DNA of 42,992 bases. It comes from an uncultured Lentisphaeria bacterium. Its GTDB lineage: Bacteria; Verrucomicrobiota; Lentisphaeria; Victivallales; UBA1829. The notes beneath the pieces were generated by a model that saw nothing but the letters and a program-made list of their open reading frames with translations, ran no database searches and was not told where the DNA came from. The stretch is from NCBI GenBank assembly GCA_949287225.1, contig CASEFP010000246.1, positions 1 to 42,992 on the forward strand, read 5' to 3'. The position numbers and the translations under genes were made by a program. Within the stretch, counting starts at the first letter, position 1, and the number at the start of each line of letters is the position of its first letter. This document shows positions 15,969 to 25,195 of this stretch, in pieces.

Positions 15969-15991
15969 CCCCCGATGCGAGGCACCGGGGG
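15969..15991 (-). terminator. hairpin between the RND pump gene and the TolQ gene
   Basis: CCCCCG (15969-15974) pairs with CGGGGG (15986-15991) over 11 nt, just after the RND pump stop. On the minus strand a run of eight T follows, but about 19 nt later, so it is not a textbook terminator. It may separate the efflux and TonB units. Confidence 0.35.
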
Positions 15992-15999
15992 ATGGATTC

Positions 16000-18900
16000 T
16001 TATCCGGCTTTGTGCCAGTGAATCTTAGCCTTCACCCACTCGCGCAGACGCTGGAACACAGCATACAGCGCAGGCGTGAAGATAATGCCGATCAGGGTTG
16101 CCAGCAGCATCCCCGAAAAGGTCGTGATGCCGATCGCCTTGCGGCTTCCCGCACCCGCACCTGAGGCAATCACCAGCGGGAACACGCCGAAGAGGAAGCT
16201 CCATGCCGTCATCAGCACCGCGCGGTAACGCAGGTTCGCGCCGTTCATCGCGGATTCCGTGACGGAGAGCCCGCTCTCGCGCTGCTGCTTGGAAAACTCG
16301 ACCATCAGGATCGCGTTTTTGGCGGAAAGTCCGATCAGCATGACCATGCCGAGCTGGGCGTAAATGCTCAGGCTCTCCTTCAGGATCGTCAGTCCGAGCA
16401 GTGCGCCGAGCACGGCGAAACCGACCGACAGCATCACGGGAACCGGAATCGTCCAGCTCTCATACTGCGCCACAAGGAAGAGATAGGCGAACAGCATCGC
16501 CGTGGCCATCAGAAAGACGATCTGCCCCTGATTCAAACGTTCCTGATAGCTCATGCCGGTCCATTCGATATGGTATTTCGACGGCAGCGTCATACTCTCG
16601 ATCACGTTCATCAGCACACTGCTGCTGACCCCCTTCGCGGCCTGCGCGTTCATTTCCGCGGAGGTGTACTTGTTGAACCGCTGGATGCGCTGCGGACCGA
16701 CAATATAGCGGAGGGTCGCAAGCGAACTCAGCGGCACCATTTCCCCGGAGCTGTTCGGCACCTGGATGTCCAGAATGTCGTCCTGGGAGACGCGATGTTC
16801 GTTGGTGGACTGCATCTTGACGTAGAACGTGTTGCCCATGATGTTGAAGTCGTTGATGTAGAAGGAGGCCAGCTTGCTCTGAAGCGTCGAATAGATCGTT
16901 CCGGTTGAAACGCCGAGGGTTTCCGCCTTCTTCCGGTCGATGTCCAGATAGAGCTGCGGCGTGTCGGCGTTGTAGGTGGACATTGCATACAGCGTCTCGG
17001 GCTTGGCGGAAAGATCAAGCGCAAACTGCTTCGCGGTCCGGGAGAGTTCCGCCGGATCAACTTCGCCGTCGCCGCTCAGCATGAAGGTGGCGCCGCCGGT
17101 CACGCCGAGCTCCATGATCGCGGGCGGCGTGAAGCACATGATCCGTGCGGCGGCAATCTCGTTGGCACGCTTCTGGACTTCCGTCTGAATCGACTCCAGC
17201 TGAAGCTCCGGAGTTTTGCGCTGATCCCACGGGTCCAGCTTGATAATGGCCAGTCCGAAGTTTTCCCCGTTTCCGTTCATGAAACTGAATCCGGAAACCA
17301 TGATGTGACTCTTGATTCCCTTGACGCCCTTCAGACGTTCACGGAATTCGGCAAGCACGCTTTCCGTGCGGGCGAGCGTCGCTCCCGGCGGAAGTTCAAT
17401 GTTGCACATGAACGCACCCTTGTCCTCGGTCGGGAGGAAGGAGCTCGGCAGGTCCTTATAGAGGAAATACGCGGCCGTCATCGCACCCGCGAAAATGAGA
17501 ATCGTGAGGAGCGCCCTGCGGACAAGCAGCCTGACGCCAAACAGATAGATTTTGCGCGAAGCGTCAAGCGTGACATTGAAAGGCTTGAAGGCAAGCGGCG
17601 GATGTTCGGCCGGCTTGCGCAGAATGCATGCGCAGAGCGCGGGGCTCAGCGTCATTGCCACCACGGCGGAAAGGCAGAGCGAAATGCACATTGTCACGGC
17701 AAACTGCATGTAGATGTTTCCTACCATGCCGCCGTAGAAGGCCAGCGGCGCATAGCAGGCGACTGTAACCAGCGTCGTCGCGATGATCGCGCCGGTGATC
17801 TGCTGCATCGACTTGAGCGCGGCCTCCTTCGGAGAAAGTTTTTCGCGCTCCATCAGCGCCTGACAGTTCTCCACAACGACAATGGCGTCGTCGCAGAGCG
17901 ATCCGACCACCAGAATCAGTCCGAACATCGTCAGCACATTGATGCTGTAGTCGATCGCCATCATGAACGGGAACGTTCCCATCAGGGCGATGGGAATCGC
18001 CACAGACGGAATAAGAGTCGCGCGCCAGTCCTGAAGGAAGAGGTAGGTGATCAGGACGACCAGAAGCAGCGCCACAATGAGCGTCACCACGATCTCCTCC
18101 AGCGTCACGCTGATGAATTCGGTCGGATCGTAGGCAATCTGATAGGTGACGCCTGCCGGAAAGCGTTTGGCGATCTCCTCGATCTTCGCCTTGACGCCCT
18201 TCACGGTCGCCAGGGCGTTGGAATCGGTATTGCGGTAAACCGCCAGCGCGACGGATTCCTCGCCGTTGAAGGTCGCGGTTCCGGCGTATTCCTTTGAACC
18301 GAGTTCCACGCGCGCAACGTCCGCCAGCGTCACGATGTCGCCGTTTCCGGTGTTGCGGACCACGATTTCATTGAATTCGTCAACCGTTTTCAGACGCCCC
18401 TGAACATTGATTTTGTACTGGATGAACTGGTTGCTGTTTTCCGAGCCGATGGTTCCGGCGGCTGCCTGGATATTCTGGCCCGCCACGGCATTGGCGATAT
18501 CGGTCGTCGAGATGCCGAGCGCGGACATGCGCAGCGGGTCCAGCCAGATGCGCATCGAATATTCCTTGGCGGCCATCAGCTCGGCGCTCGCGACGCCGTC
18601 AATGCGGCTCAAAGGGTCGACGACGGTCGTCTTGATATAGGTGTTGAGCCCGAGAATGTCCATTTCCTTCCCGTCTGTGAGAAAGGCGACGAACAGAAGA
18701 ATATCGCTGGAACGTTTTTTTACGGTGATGCCGACCTTCGTCACGTCTTCGGGCAGCTTCGGTTCGGCGCGCTTGATCGCGTTCTGCACGTTGACCATCG
18801 CAATATCCGAATCAATGCCGGTCTTGAAGGTGATGGTGCATCCGTAATTTCCGCTGTTGTCGCAGGTGGAGGAGTAGTAGAGAAGATCCTCGACGCCGTT

Positions 18901-19110
18901 GATCTGGTCCTCCAGCGGCAGCGCAACGGTGTCGGCGACAACCTGCGCACTGGCTCCGGTATAGGTTGCGCTCACATAGATGGACGGCGGCGCGATCTCC
19001 GGATACTCGGCAACCGGCAGCTGCCGCACACTGAGGATACCCGCAATCACCATCACAATGCTGATGACGATGGCGAAACGGGGCCTTTCGATGAAAATCC
19101 GTGAAAACAT
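16000..19110 (-). CDS. RND efflux pump permease (AcrB/HAE1 type)
   Basis: A 1036-residue inner-membrane drug/proton antiporter, the normal length for the family. It starts MFSRIFIERPRFAIVISIVM, has two similar halves of six helices each and two large periplasmic loops. The proton-relay pair falls at D407 and D408 (GSLCDDAIVVVENCQ), the same numbers as in E. coli AcrB. A second-half helix pair containing YESWTIPVPVMLSVGFAVLG is also typical. It starts 1 nt after the adaptor stop and belongs to the MarR-adaptor-pump operon. No outer-membrane channel gene is present, so a TolC-like partner must be encoded elsewhere. The substrate is unknown. Confidence 0.96.
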   Translation of the reverse strand: MFSRIFIERPRFAIVISIVMVIAGILSVRQLPVAEYPEIAPPSIYVSATYTGASAQVVADTVALPLEDQINGVEDLLYYSSTCDNSGNYGCTITFKTGIDSDIAMVNVQNAIKRAEPKLPEDVTKVGITVKKRSSDILLFVAFLTDGKEMDILGLNTYIKTTVVDPLSRIDGVASAELMAAKEYSMRIWLDPLRMSALGISTTDIANAVAGQNIQAAAGTIGSENSNQFIQYKINVQGRLKTVDEFNEIVVRNTGNGDIVTLADVARVELGSKEYAGTATFNGEESVALAVYRNTDSNALATVKGVKAKIEEIAKRFPAGVTYQIAYDPTEFISVTLEEIVVTLIVALLLVVLITYLFLQDWRATLIPSVAIPIALMGTFPFMMAIDYSINVLTMFGLILVVGSLCDDAIVVVENCQALMEREKLSPKEAALKSMQQITGAIIATTLVTVACYAPLAFYGGMVGNIYMQFAVTMCISLCLSAVVAMTLSPALCACILRKPAEHPPLAFKPFNVTLDASRKIYLFGVRLLVRRALLTILIFAGAMTAAYFLYKDLPSSFLPTEDKGAFMCNIELPPGATLARTESVLAEFRERLKGVKGIKSHIMVSGFSFMNGNGENFGLAIIKLDPWDQRKTPELQLESIQTEVQKRANEIAAARIMCFTPPAIMELGVTGGATFMLSGDGEVDPAELSRTAKQFALDLSAKPETLYAMSTYNADTPQLYLDIDRKKAETLGVSTGTIYSTLQSKLASFYINDFNIMGNTFYVKMQSTNEHRVSQDDILDIQVPNSSGEMVPLSSLATLRYIVGPQRIQRFNKYTSAEMNAQAAKGVSSSVLMNVIESMTLPSKYHIEWTGMSYQERLNQGQIVFLMATAMLFAYLFLVAQYESWTIPVPVMLSVGFAVLGALLGLTILKESLSIYAQLGMVMLIGLSAKNAILMVEFSKQQRESGLSVTESAMNGANLRYRAVLMTAWSFLFGVFPLVIASGAGAGSRKAIGITTFSGMLLATLIGIIFTPALYAVFQRLREWVKAKIHWHKAG

Positions 19111-19111
19111 C

Positions 19112-20230
19112 TTACTTCACCCCGTCTTTATCAGCGGTTTTGTCGTATTCCGGAATAATTTCCATGCCGGGCAGAACCTTATGGGTCCCATCGGTCACAA
19201 CAAGATCGCCTTTTTCGAGTCCGCGCAGGATCAGCTGTGCTTCGGCGGTGGAACGCCCGAGCTCGACGTTGCGCCGTTCGACTTTATTGTCCTTTACCAC
19301 ATAGACATAAGCACTTTCCGCATCGTGCATGACGGCGGAGGGAAGAACCGCCGGAACCAGTTTGCCGACCTTGTGGGAAAGTTCCACGGTCACGGCGTTG
19401 TTCGGTATCAGGCGACGGGCTTTGTTCTCAAAGCGGCTGTAAATCTGAATGGAGTCGGTCCGCTGGTTCGCCTCGTTGTTGATGAACTCAACGGCGCCGT
19501 CCTCGTCAAAATAGCTTCCGTTCGCGAGGCGGATGCGGATCCGCGCCTCCTTTTTAAGATTGTCCTCGCGCCCGCCGAACATGTTGGCATAGTCGCGGTT
19601 GCTCATGGAAAAAACCACACGGATAGGCTGGCTCTGAATGATCGTGGCAAGCACGCCGGAAGAAGGGGTCAGGTAGTTGCCGACCGTGTAGTTGGTCGCA
19701 CCGATCCGTCCGCTGATCGGCGCATAGATGCGCGTATGCTTGAGGTCATCCTGTGCAGTGACAAGATTCGCTTCGGCGGCAAGGAGTTCCGCACGGCAGG
19801 CTGCAAGCGAACTCAATGTCGTCTCCATCGCATCCTTGGACGCGGCATCCTTCTTGTAGAGCTCGTTGGTGCGGTCGTAATTCTTTTCCGCGTAGATCAG
19901 GCGCGCCTTGACCTCGGCGAGCTTCGCCTCCGCGTTCTTGACGGCGGCCGCGTAACGGACATCGTCAAACTGATAGAGCATCTGCCCCTTCTCCACGTGG
20001 TCGCCGTCCTTGAATCCCACTTTCTCAAGATCGGCTGAAATACGCGTCGTCAACTCCACGCGCGAAACAGTCGTGACGAATCCGACCACGCGGCGCGTCT
20101 CAATGTTCTGGGTTTCGAAGACCTTTCCGACTTTCACTTTCTGTTTGACGGACTGTCCGCCGCCCCTCCCCTGCGCATAAGCGGGCACAAGCAGAGAAAA
20201 GGCCGCGAGAATGAGAATGAGTTTTTTCAT
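19112..20230 (-). CDS. RND efflux periplasmic adaptor (membrane fusion protein)
   Basis: A 372-residue AcrA/MexA-type adaptor. Signal sequence at 1-20 (MKKLILILAAFSLLVPAYAQ); unlike AcrA there is no lipobox Cys. Then a barrel-sandwich half (LEKVGFKDGDHVEKGQMLYQ), an alpha hairpin (about 95-150, AAAVKNAEAKLAEVKARLIY), the second lipoyl half (RIYAPISGRIGATNYTVGNY) and the beta-barrel/membrane-proximal domains. ATG at 20230 is chosen over an upstream one because it begins the signal peptide and has AGGAG at 9 nt; it lies 4 nt after the MarR stop. It joins the pump to the missing outer-membrane channel. Confidence 0.93.
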   Translation of the reverse strand: MKKLILILAAFSLLVPAYAQGRGGGQSVKQKVKVGKVFETQNIETRRVVGFVTTVSRVELTTRISADLEKVGFKDGDHVEKGQMLYQFDDVRYAAAVKNAEAKLAEVKARLIYAEKNYDRTNELYKKDAASKDAMETTLSSLAACRAELLAAEANLVTAQDDLKHTRIYAPISGRIGATNYTVGNYLTPSSGVLATIIQSQPIRVVFSMSNRDYANMFGGREDNLKKEARIRIRLANGSYFDEDGAVEFINNEANQRTDSIQIYSRFENKARRLIPNNAVTVELSHKVGKLVPAVLPSAVMHDAESAYVYVVKDNKVERRNVELGRSTAEAQLILRGLEKGDLVVTDGTHKVLPGMEIIPEYDKTADKDGVK

Positions 20231-20234
20231 GGAA

Positions 20235-20702
20235 TCAGGCTCCTGTCTGTTTTTTCTTTTCGTTTTCAAGATAATCATGCATGGCTCGCAGAACTTCACA
20301 GAAAATATCCCGTTTCTCCTCGGATACTGTTTTCATGAATTCATTGATGACCCGGTTGAAAAAATCCTCATGAACCGCGCGCATCTCCTGCCCTTTGCTG
20401 CTCAGTTTGATGCACACGGCGCGCCGATCGCTCTCCGAAGCGCAACGCTCCAGCAGCTCCATCCGGACCAGATGCTCGACCATCTGGGAAACTGCACCCG
20501 GCGTCAAATCCAGCTCTCCGGCAATCTCTTTCAGCATGACGCCTTCCGGCTCGTGCCGCATCACACAGATCAGCATTTTGATCTGTGCAATGGTAATCTG
20601 GTTCTTTGATTTGAACGGATAATGCAGATCGAACAAATCACGCAGGAGATCTGTGTTCCGGAACAGCAGCTCCCAATTGTGCCGCTTGTAAGTTTTTGTC
20701 AT
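20235..20702 (-). CDS. MarR-family transcriptional regulator
   Basis: A 155-residue winged-helix dimer. The recognition part is MLKEIAGELDLTPGAVSQMV, and the wing reads LLERCASESDRRAVCIKLSSKG. First gene of the efflux operon, so it probably represses the pump until a toxic ligand is bound. An array of alternating half-sites lies about 50 bp upstream. Confidence 0.93.
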   Translation of the reverse strand: MTKTYKRHNWELLFRNTDLLRDLFDLHYPFKSKNQITIAQIKMLICVMRHEPEGVMLKEIAGELDLTPGAVSQMVEHLVRMELLERCASESDRRAVCIKLSSKGQEMRAVHEDFFNRVINEFMKTVSEEKRDIFCEVLRAMHDYLENEKKKQTGA

Positions 20703-20750
20703 TTTCCAGCCTCTGCTTCACTCCTTTATAAAAGCTGAATTTTCGGAATC

Positions 20751-20771
20751 CTAAATATTTTAGCCCCTAAA
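20751..20771. promoter_or_regulatory. alternating CTAAA/TTTAG half-sites, candidate MarR operator
   Basis: CTAAA (20751-20755), TTTAG (20759-20763) and CTAAA (20767-20771) alternate in orientation with 3-bp gaps. This forms two overlapping perfect inverted repeats, CTAAA-TAT-TTTAG and TTTAG-CCC-CTAAA. The site lies in the divergent gap between the MarR gene and the DUF2339 gene. Two overlapping palindromes would allow two dimers or alternative registers. Confidence 0.5.
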
Positions 20772-20869
20772 CTAATACGTTTCTTCTTTTTTTCAAGCGG
20801 AAAAGCTTTTTTTTTTGAAAAATATTCCGCCTTGATGGAAAGGCGTATTATTTTTCTCAATCCGAAGTA

Positions 20870-20898
20870 TTGATTTTTTCAATATGACAGAATATCTT
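20870..20898 (+). promoter_or_regulatory. possible promoter of the DUF2339 gene
   Basis: TTGATT (20870-20875) and TATCTT (20893-20898) are 17 nt apart. The -35 lies within a small inverted repeat, TATTGA-TTTTT-TCAATA. The match is moderate. Confidence 0.35.
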
Positions 20899-20959
20899 TC
20901 CCGCTGTATGGTATATGGACAGAGTGAAACACCGTCAACAATACAAGGAGCGTCCGAAT

Positions 20960-23083
20960 ATGGAAATGCTGCTGACCATCACAATTCTCATGCTTTTCCT
21001 GATTATCATCATTCTTCTCGTCGCAGGCGGCAGACTGATTGCCGCGGCCAATGAATGCAATCTTCTGCAAAATAAAATTCTTCAGACACTCCGCCAGCTT
21101 CGGAACGACCCCTCCGGAACGGAAAAAAGCGCAGACGCTCCAGCCCCCGGAAAGAAAACCGCGGAAGCTGCGATGAACACAGTCACAGCACTCAGCCCCG
21201 AAGCCGCGCACCCGGAAGAAATCAGGAGACCGCCCTCCCCCGCTCCCGGGGAGGAAAAGAAGGCGCAGGCCCCGTCCGGTGCCGCTTCCTGTTCCGCCGC
21301 AGCACAGCAACCTGAAAACCCGGCCCCTGAGGTGACAAAATCCGCCTCAGCACCGTCACTTCAGTCCGGCGCGGAAACAGACAGGAAAAAAACGCAGGAT
21401 GTTCCGCAGAGCGAATTCGAAAAACGGACCAGGGAGGCAGTCAGCCACTTCCGGAACTGGTTCTTTGTCGGCGAGGAGTACCGGAACGGGAATGTCGCCG
21501 CCGAATACGCGGTCGCCACGACGTGGCTGATCCGGATCGGCATTCTGATCCTGGTCTGCGGAACGGGTTTTCTGGTCAAATACGCCATCGACAACGACCT
21601 GCTTTCGCCGCAGATGCGTGTGCTGGCAATGCTGTGCGCGGCATGCGCGATGGTGCTGGGCGGACTCCAGTTCACGGAAAAACGCTATCACGCCGTGGCG
21701 CTCGGGGTCATCGGACTCGGATTTGCGGCCGCCTATCTCGGGGTGTATTCGGCAAACAGACTCTACGATCTGATCGGGTGGCGCTGGGCGTATGCGGCGA
21801 TGATCTTCATCACGGTCTGCGCAATGTCGCTTTCGATCCGGCGCAGCTACCTCTTTCCCGCGCTGGTCGGGACGCTCGGCGGCTACCTGACGCCGATTCT
21901 GCTCAGCAGGGGAGACGGCGACATCCGGATTCTCTTTGCTTATCTCTCCATCATTTCCGTCGGTGTGATCCTCTGCGCCTGTTTCCGCAGCTGGAAGGCG
22001 CTGAACATCTTCGCCTTTCTTCTCAACACACTTCTTTACTTTCTGGCGTCGCACAAGGGGCTTGGCGCGGACAACTATATCGTCTGCCTCGTGTTCTACT
22101 GCGTGAACTACGCTCTCTTCGCCTCGCTTCCGACGATCGGTCTCTTGTTCCGGCGTTCGAAAATCACACTTCCGGACCTTCTGCTGAACTGTGCTGCGCT
22201 GGCCGTCTTCCTTCTTCTGGCACTCCCCTGCGCGACCCGTTACGGCGCGGAAGATAAAATCGCGGCATGGCTGATGCTTGGAATCGCCTGTTTTGCGCTG
22301 ATCCAGCTGCCGCTGGCGCATTTCACCAAGAATGACGACCGGAACTGGAATCTGATGCATCTGGTGTTCGCATGCGCAGGCTTTGCCCTCTTTGTGCCGA
22401 TGATGTTCTCGGGAATCTGGGTCACGCTTGCGTGGGCGGTTCTGGCTCTCGTGATGATCGCGCTCGGAAGCGGAATTCCGAACCGTTTTCTCACAATGGC
22501 GTCGCAGGTGCTCTACGGGATTCTGGCATTCCGTCTTTTTCTGTGGGACATCCTACGGACGGATTTTTTCACGCGTCTGGCGTATCCGTCCGCGCTGGAG
22601 CATCGTCTGCTGACGGCGGGCGTGTTCCTTCTTGCACTTTTTTCTGGCGGACTTCTGCTGCGCCATGCACGGACACGCTCCTCCGCAGAAAGTTTTTGTG
22701 ACATCCGGAGCGACTGCTCCCGCGGGAAAAATGCGGCACTTTTCCTCGGAATCTCGATTGTCCTCTTCTTCCTTTACAGCAGTTTTGAACTGCATCAGGC
22801 GCTACGGGCCTGCCTTGCGGGCTTCAGCAGGGGCGGGCTTTCCGTCTGGTGGGGATTGTGGGCACTTGCGCTGCTGTTCCTCGGGATTCTGAAAATGCGG
22901 CCTCTTTTCCGGAAACTCTCGCTTCTGCTGTTCGGGATCTGCGCATTCAAGATATTCCTGTTCGACCTTGCGAATCTTACAGCGCTCTGCAAAGTCGCGG
23001 CGTTTCTGATCCTCGGACTTCTGATGCTGACCGGCGCGGTGCTTTACACCCGTTTCCGCGACAGATTCTCCAGCGGAAAGTAA
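20960..23083 (+). CDS. DUF2339 polytopic membrane protein
   Basis: A 707-residue protein. It has an N-terminal helix (about 3-24), a low-complexity Ala/Pro/Glu linker (about 55-160), the DUF2339 signature stretch RNWFFVGEEYRNGNVAAEYA (about 172-191), and then some 18-20 closely spaced membrane helices to the end. The family is widespread in Gram-negatives, and I know of no established biochemical role. ATG at 20960 follows AAGGAG; an in-frame ATG at 20915 has no such site. It is monocistronic between the divergent MarR operon and a hairpin. Confidence 0.85.
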   Translation: MEMLLTITILMLFLIIIILLVAGGRLIAAANECNLLQNKILQTLRQLRNDPSGTEKSADAPAPGKKTAEAAMNTVTALSPEAAHPEEIRRPPSPAPGEEKKAQAPSGAASCSAAAQQPENPAPEVTKSASAPSLQSGAETDRKKTQDVPQSEFEKRTREAVSHFRNWFFVGEEYRNGNVAAEYAVATTWLIRIGILILVCGTGFLVKYAIDNDLLSPQMRVLAMLCAACAMVLGGLQFTEKRYHAVALGVIGLGFAAAYLGVYSANRLYDLIGWRWAYAAMIFITVCAMSLSIRRSYLFPALVGTLGGYLTPILLSRGDGDIRILFAYLSIISVGVILCACFRSWKALNIFAFLLNTLLYFLASHKGLGADNYIVCLVFYCVNYALFASLPTIGLLFRRSKITLPDLLLNCAALAVFLLLALPCATRYGAEDKIAAWLMLGIACFALIQLPLAHFTKNDDRNWNLMHLVFACAGFALFVPMMFSGIWVTLAWAVLALVMIALGSGIPNRFLTMASQVLYGILAFRLFLWDILRTDFFTRLAYPSALEHRLLTAGVFLLALFSGGLLLRHARTRSSAESFCDIRSDCSRGKNAALFLGISIVLFFLYSSFELHQALRACLAGFSRGGLSVWWGLWALALLFLGILKMRPLFRKLSLLLFGICAFKIFLFDLANLTALCKVAAFLILGLLMLTGAVLYTRFRDRFSSGK

Positions 23084-23095
23084 ATCCGGAATACC

Positions 23096-23141
23096 AAAAG
23101 GCGGCCGTTCGGTATCGCCAGAAGCGTACAGAACGGCCGCC
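23096..23141 (-). terminator. terminator of the MoxR/VWA operon (convergent with DUF2339)
   Basis: A perfect 11-bp stem is formed by GGCGGCCGTTC (23100-23110) and GAACGGCCGCC (23131-23141). On the minus strand it is followed by TTTT (23096-23099). The short T run makes it stronger for the minus-strand operon than for the plus-strand gene. Confidence 0.6.
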
Positions 23142-23171
23142 AGGTTGCAAGGCTCCGACAAACTCACAGTG

Positions 23172-24215
23172 TCACGGAACCGATACGCGGATTGCGTGTT
23201 CGTATGCGAATCCCGCCAGAAGAAACGCGATCGCCAGGCAGCAGAAGATCGGATAGAACTCCTTCCAGTTCACGAAGATATTCTGCTCGACGCTGGTCTT
23301 TTCCAGCTGGTCGATCTGCGCCATGGCCTTTGCCATGGATTCACCGTCGGCGGCCTTGTAATAGACGCCGCCGGTCGTATCGGCCATCTCGCGCAGGAGT
23401 TTCTCGTCGAAGCTTCCCGTCACGGGCTGGAAGGAACTCCCGAACATGGAGTCGAGCTTCATGACCGAATTCTGCGAACCGATTCCAACCGTATAGAGCG
23501 TAATGTCGAAGGTCTCGGCGAGCTTCGCAGCCTGCCGCGGCGTGACTTTCGCGTTCACATTGTTCGCTCCGTCGGTGAACAGAACGATGATGCTGCGCTT
23601 GGAGTCGGAGTCCTTCAGGCGCTGGACGGCGCTTGCCACAGGCCCCGCGATTCCGGTCGCGTCGCCGATCGAACCGGATTCAAGACGGTCCAGATTCGCA
23701 ATCAGCCACGCGTGATCCAGCGTCGGCGGGCAGACCACATACGGCAGCGGCGCAAACGCGATCAGTCCGATCCGGTCGTTCGGGCGCGCCTCGATGAACT
23801 TTGCGATCTCCTCCTTGGCGGTGCCGAGGCGGTCCCTGACCTTTCCGGACGCCAGTGCAACTTCCAGTTCGCGTTCCGTGCGGATGCCGGGAGGCACATC
23901 AATGGCGCGCATGCTCCCCGAGAGGTCCAGCGCCACCATGATGTCGATCCCGTCCGCTCTGCGGCGGATCTCCTCCGTGCCTTCGCGCGGCCCGGCGAGC
24001 GCCGTGATCAGGCAGACGCCACCGACCGCATACAGCAGGAACGGAATCAGTTTCCGCAGGGGAATCCGCTTGAGCGCCGATCCGGACGCCGCCCGGAACG
24101 GCCGCAGCGACGGCACGCGCAGCGCGGGCACGGGTTTGAACCACGCGCGCAGCAGCACCAGCGCCAGCGGGATCAGGAGAAAGAACATATAAGGATGGGT
24201 AAAGCTGTGAATCAT
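23172..24215 (-). CDS. VWA-domain membrane protein (BatA-like)
   Basis: A 347-residue protein. Two membrane helices near the start (about 9-24 and 55-74) are followed by a von Willebrand A domain at about 90-290 with the metal-ion site DLSGSM (97-102) and FTDGANN, then a C-terminal helix at about 318-338. This is the layout of BatA-type proteins of the Bacteroides aerotolerance operon. It overlaps the upstream DUF4381-like gene by four bases and is last in the four-gene operon. The likely role is part of a MoxR-driven envelope or protein-maturation complex; the client is unknown. Confidence 0.88.
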   Translation of the reverse strand: MIHSFTHPYMFFLLIPLALVLLRAWFKPVPALRVPSLRPFRAASGSALKRIPLRKLIPFLLYAVGGVCLITALAGPREGTEEIRRRADGIDIMVALDLSGSMRAIDVPPGIRTERELEVALASGKVRDRLGTAKEEIAKFIEARPNDRIGLIAFAPLPYVVCPPTLDHAWLIANLDRLESGSIGDATGIAGPVASAVQRLKDSDSKRSIIVLFTDGANNVNAKVTPRQAAKLAETFDITLYTVGIGSQNSVMKLDSMFGSSFQPVTGSFDEKLLREMADTTGGVYYKAADGESMAKAMAQIDQLEKTSVEQNIFVNWKEFYPIFCCLAIAFLLAGFAYEHAIRVSVP

Positions 24216-25192
24216 GCTGTCTGCTCCTTTTTGTTATTCTCCGCCGGAATGGTTTCCGTAACGAGGCGCTCGGCCTTGTCCGCGGCGTTCTCAAAGAGCG
24301 CACGGTCCGCGGGCAGGCGGGCGAACTTGACCATGTCGGCGGCGGAGAGGAACTCCTTCAGAAAGTCGCGCTGGGATTCCGAAAGGGTGCCTTTGCCGTG
24401 TTCCAGGTCGCCGAGGAATTCGCCGGTCGTCTGATGGCCCGCGCGGAGAAGGAAACGCTGTTCCAGATAATCACGCACGATGTCAGTCAGTTCCGCGACG
24501 GAGGCTTCCAGCGGCATCCCGCCGGAACGGACCCGCCCGATCAATGCGTGAATCGCGTTGACCGCAACCTCCCACGGCGGGAGAATGCGCGCGGCATGTT
24601 TCCATTTCGCACGGATCAGATACACAGCGAGTGCGAGCACGAAAAGCACGGCAATCGCAATCGTCGCGTAAAGCGGCAGTTTTGACTCTTTTCTCCCGTC
24701 AATCCGCGAAGCGATCTCCAGGTCGGCGGAATCCACGGGAAGCGGATTCGAGCGGAACGCGGGAATCTTCATTGCCAGAGTCTGGTTGTTGCTGAAAGAG
24801 GCGCTCAAGTGTCCTTCCCTGATTTCCCCTTCGGCATACGCCTGTAGCGGGACTTCGCCCTTCCAGAGCGTATAACCCCAGCGGATCTTGCTTCGGCGGA
24901 ATTCCGGTTCCGCGCAGAGCTGGCTGCCCTCGGCGGGTTCCGCCGTCAGAAGCGAGGGGTTCACGCCCCACGGAAGACGGAACTCCGCTTTCAGCGTGAA
25001 TTTCTCCCCGAGACGCACGCCGTCGCCGGGAAGCGCAGGTTCAGAGATGATCGTGACCTGCTCGCCGGATTTCGAGACCCTGTACCACTTGATTCCGGCA
25101 GCGCCGCAGAAAATGAGCGCGCCGAGAACCGCAATGGAACAGAACCAGAGAAACAGCTTGAGGATTCTGAGTTTTCCTGTTTTCTTTTTCAT
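24212..25192 (-). CDS. DUF4381/BatD-like membrane protein
   Basis: A 326-residue protein with a membrane helix near the start (about 11-33), a periplasmic beta-rich domain (about 40-165) and a second helix (about 172-192). The cytoplasmic tail contains ILPPWEVAVNAIHALIGRVR and SVAELTDIVRDYLEQRF, the DUF4381-type signature of MoxR/DUF58/VWA operons. It starts 3 nt after the DUF58 stop and overlaps the VWA gene. No enzymatic motif is visible. Confidence 0.72.
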   Translation of the reverse strand: MKKKTGKLRILKLFLWFCSIAVLGALIFCGAAGIKWYRVSKSGEQVTIISEPALPGDGVRLGEKFTLKAEFRLPWGVNPSLLTAEPAEGSQLCAEPEFRRSKIRWGYTLWKGEVPLQAYAEGEIREGHLSASFSNNQTLAMKIPAFRSNPLPVDSADLEIASRIDGRKESKLPLYATIAIAVLFVLALAVYLIRAKWKHAARILPPWEVAVNAIHALIGRVRSGGMPLEASVAELTDIVRDYLEQRFLLRAGHQTTGEFLGDLEHGKGTLSESQRDFLKEFLSAADMVKFARLPADRALFENAADKAERLVTETIPAENNKKEQTA

Positions 25193-25195
25193 AAG

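Noticed and set aside
18980..20038. 352-codon plus-strand frame opposite the RND adaptor gene
   Set aside because: Shadow of the adaptor gene, without motifs.
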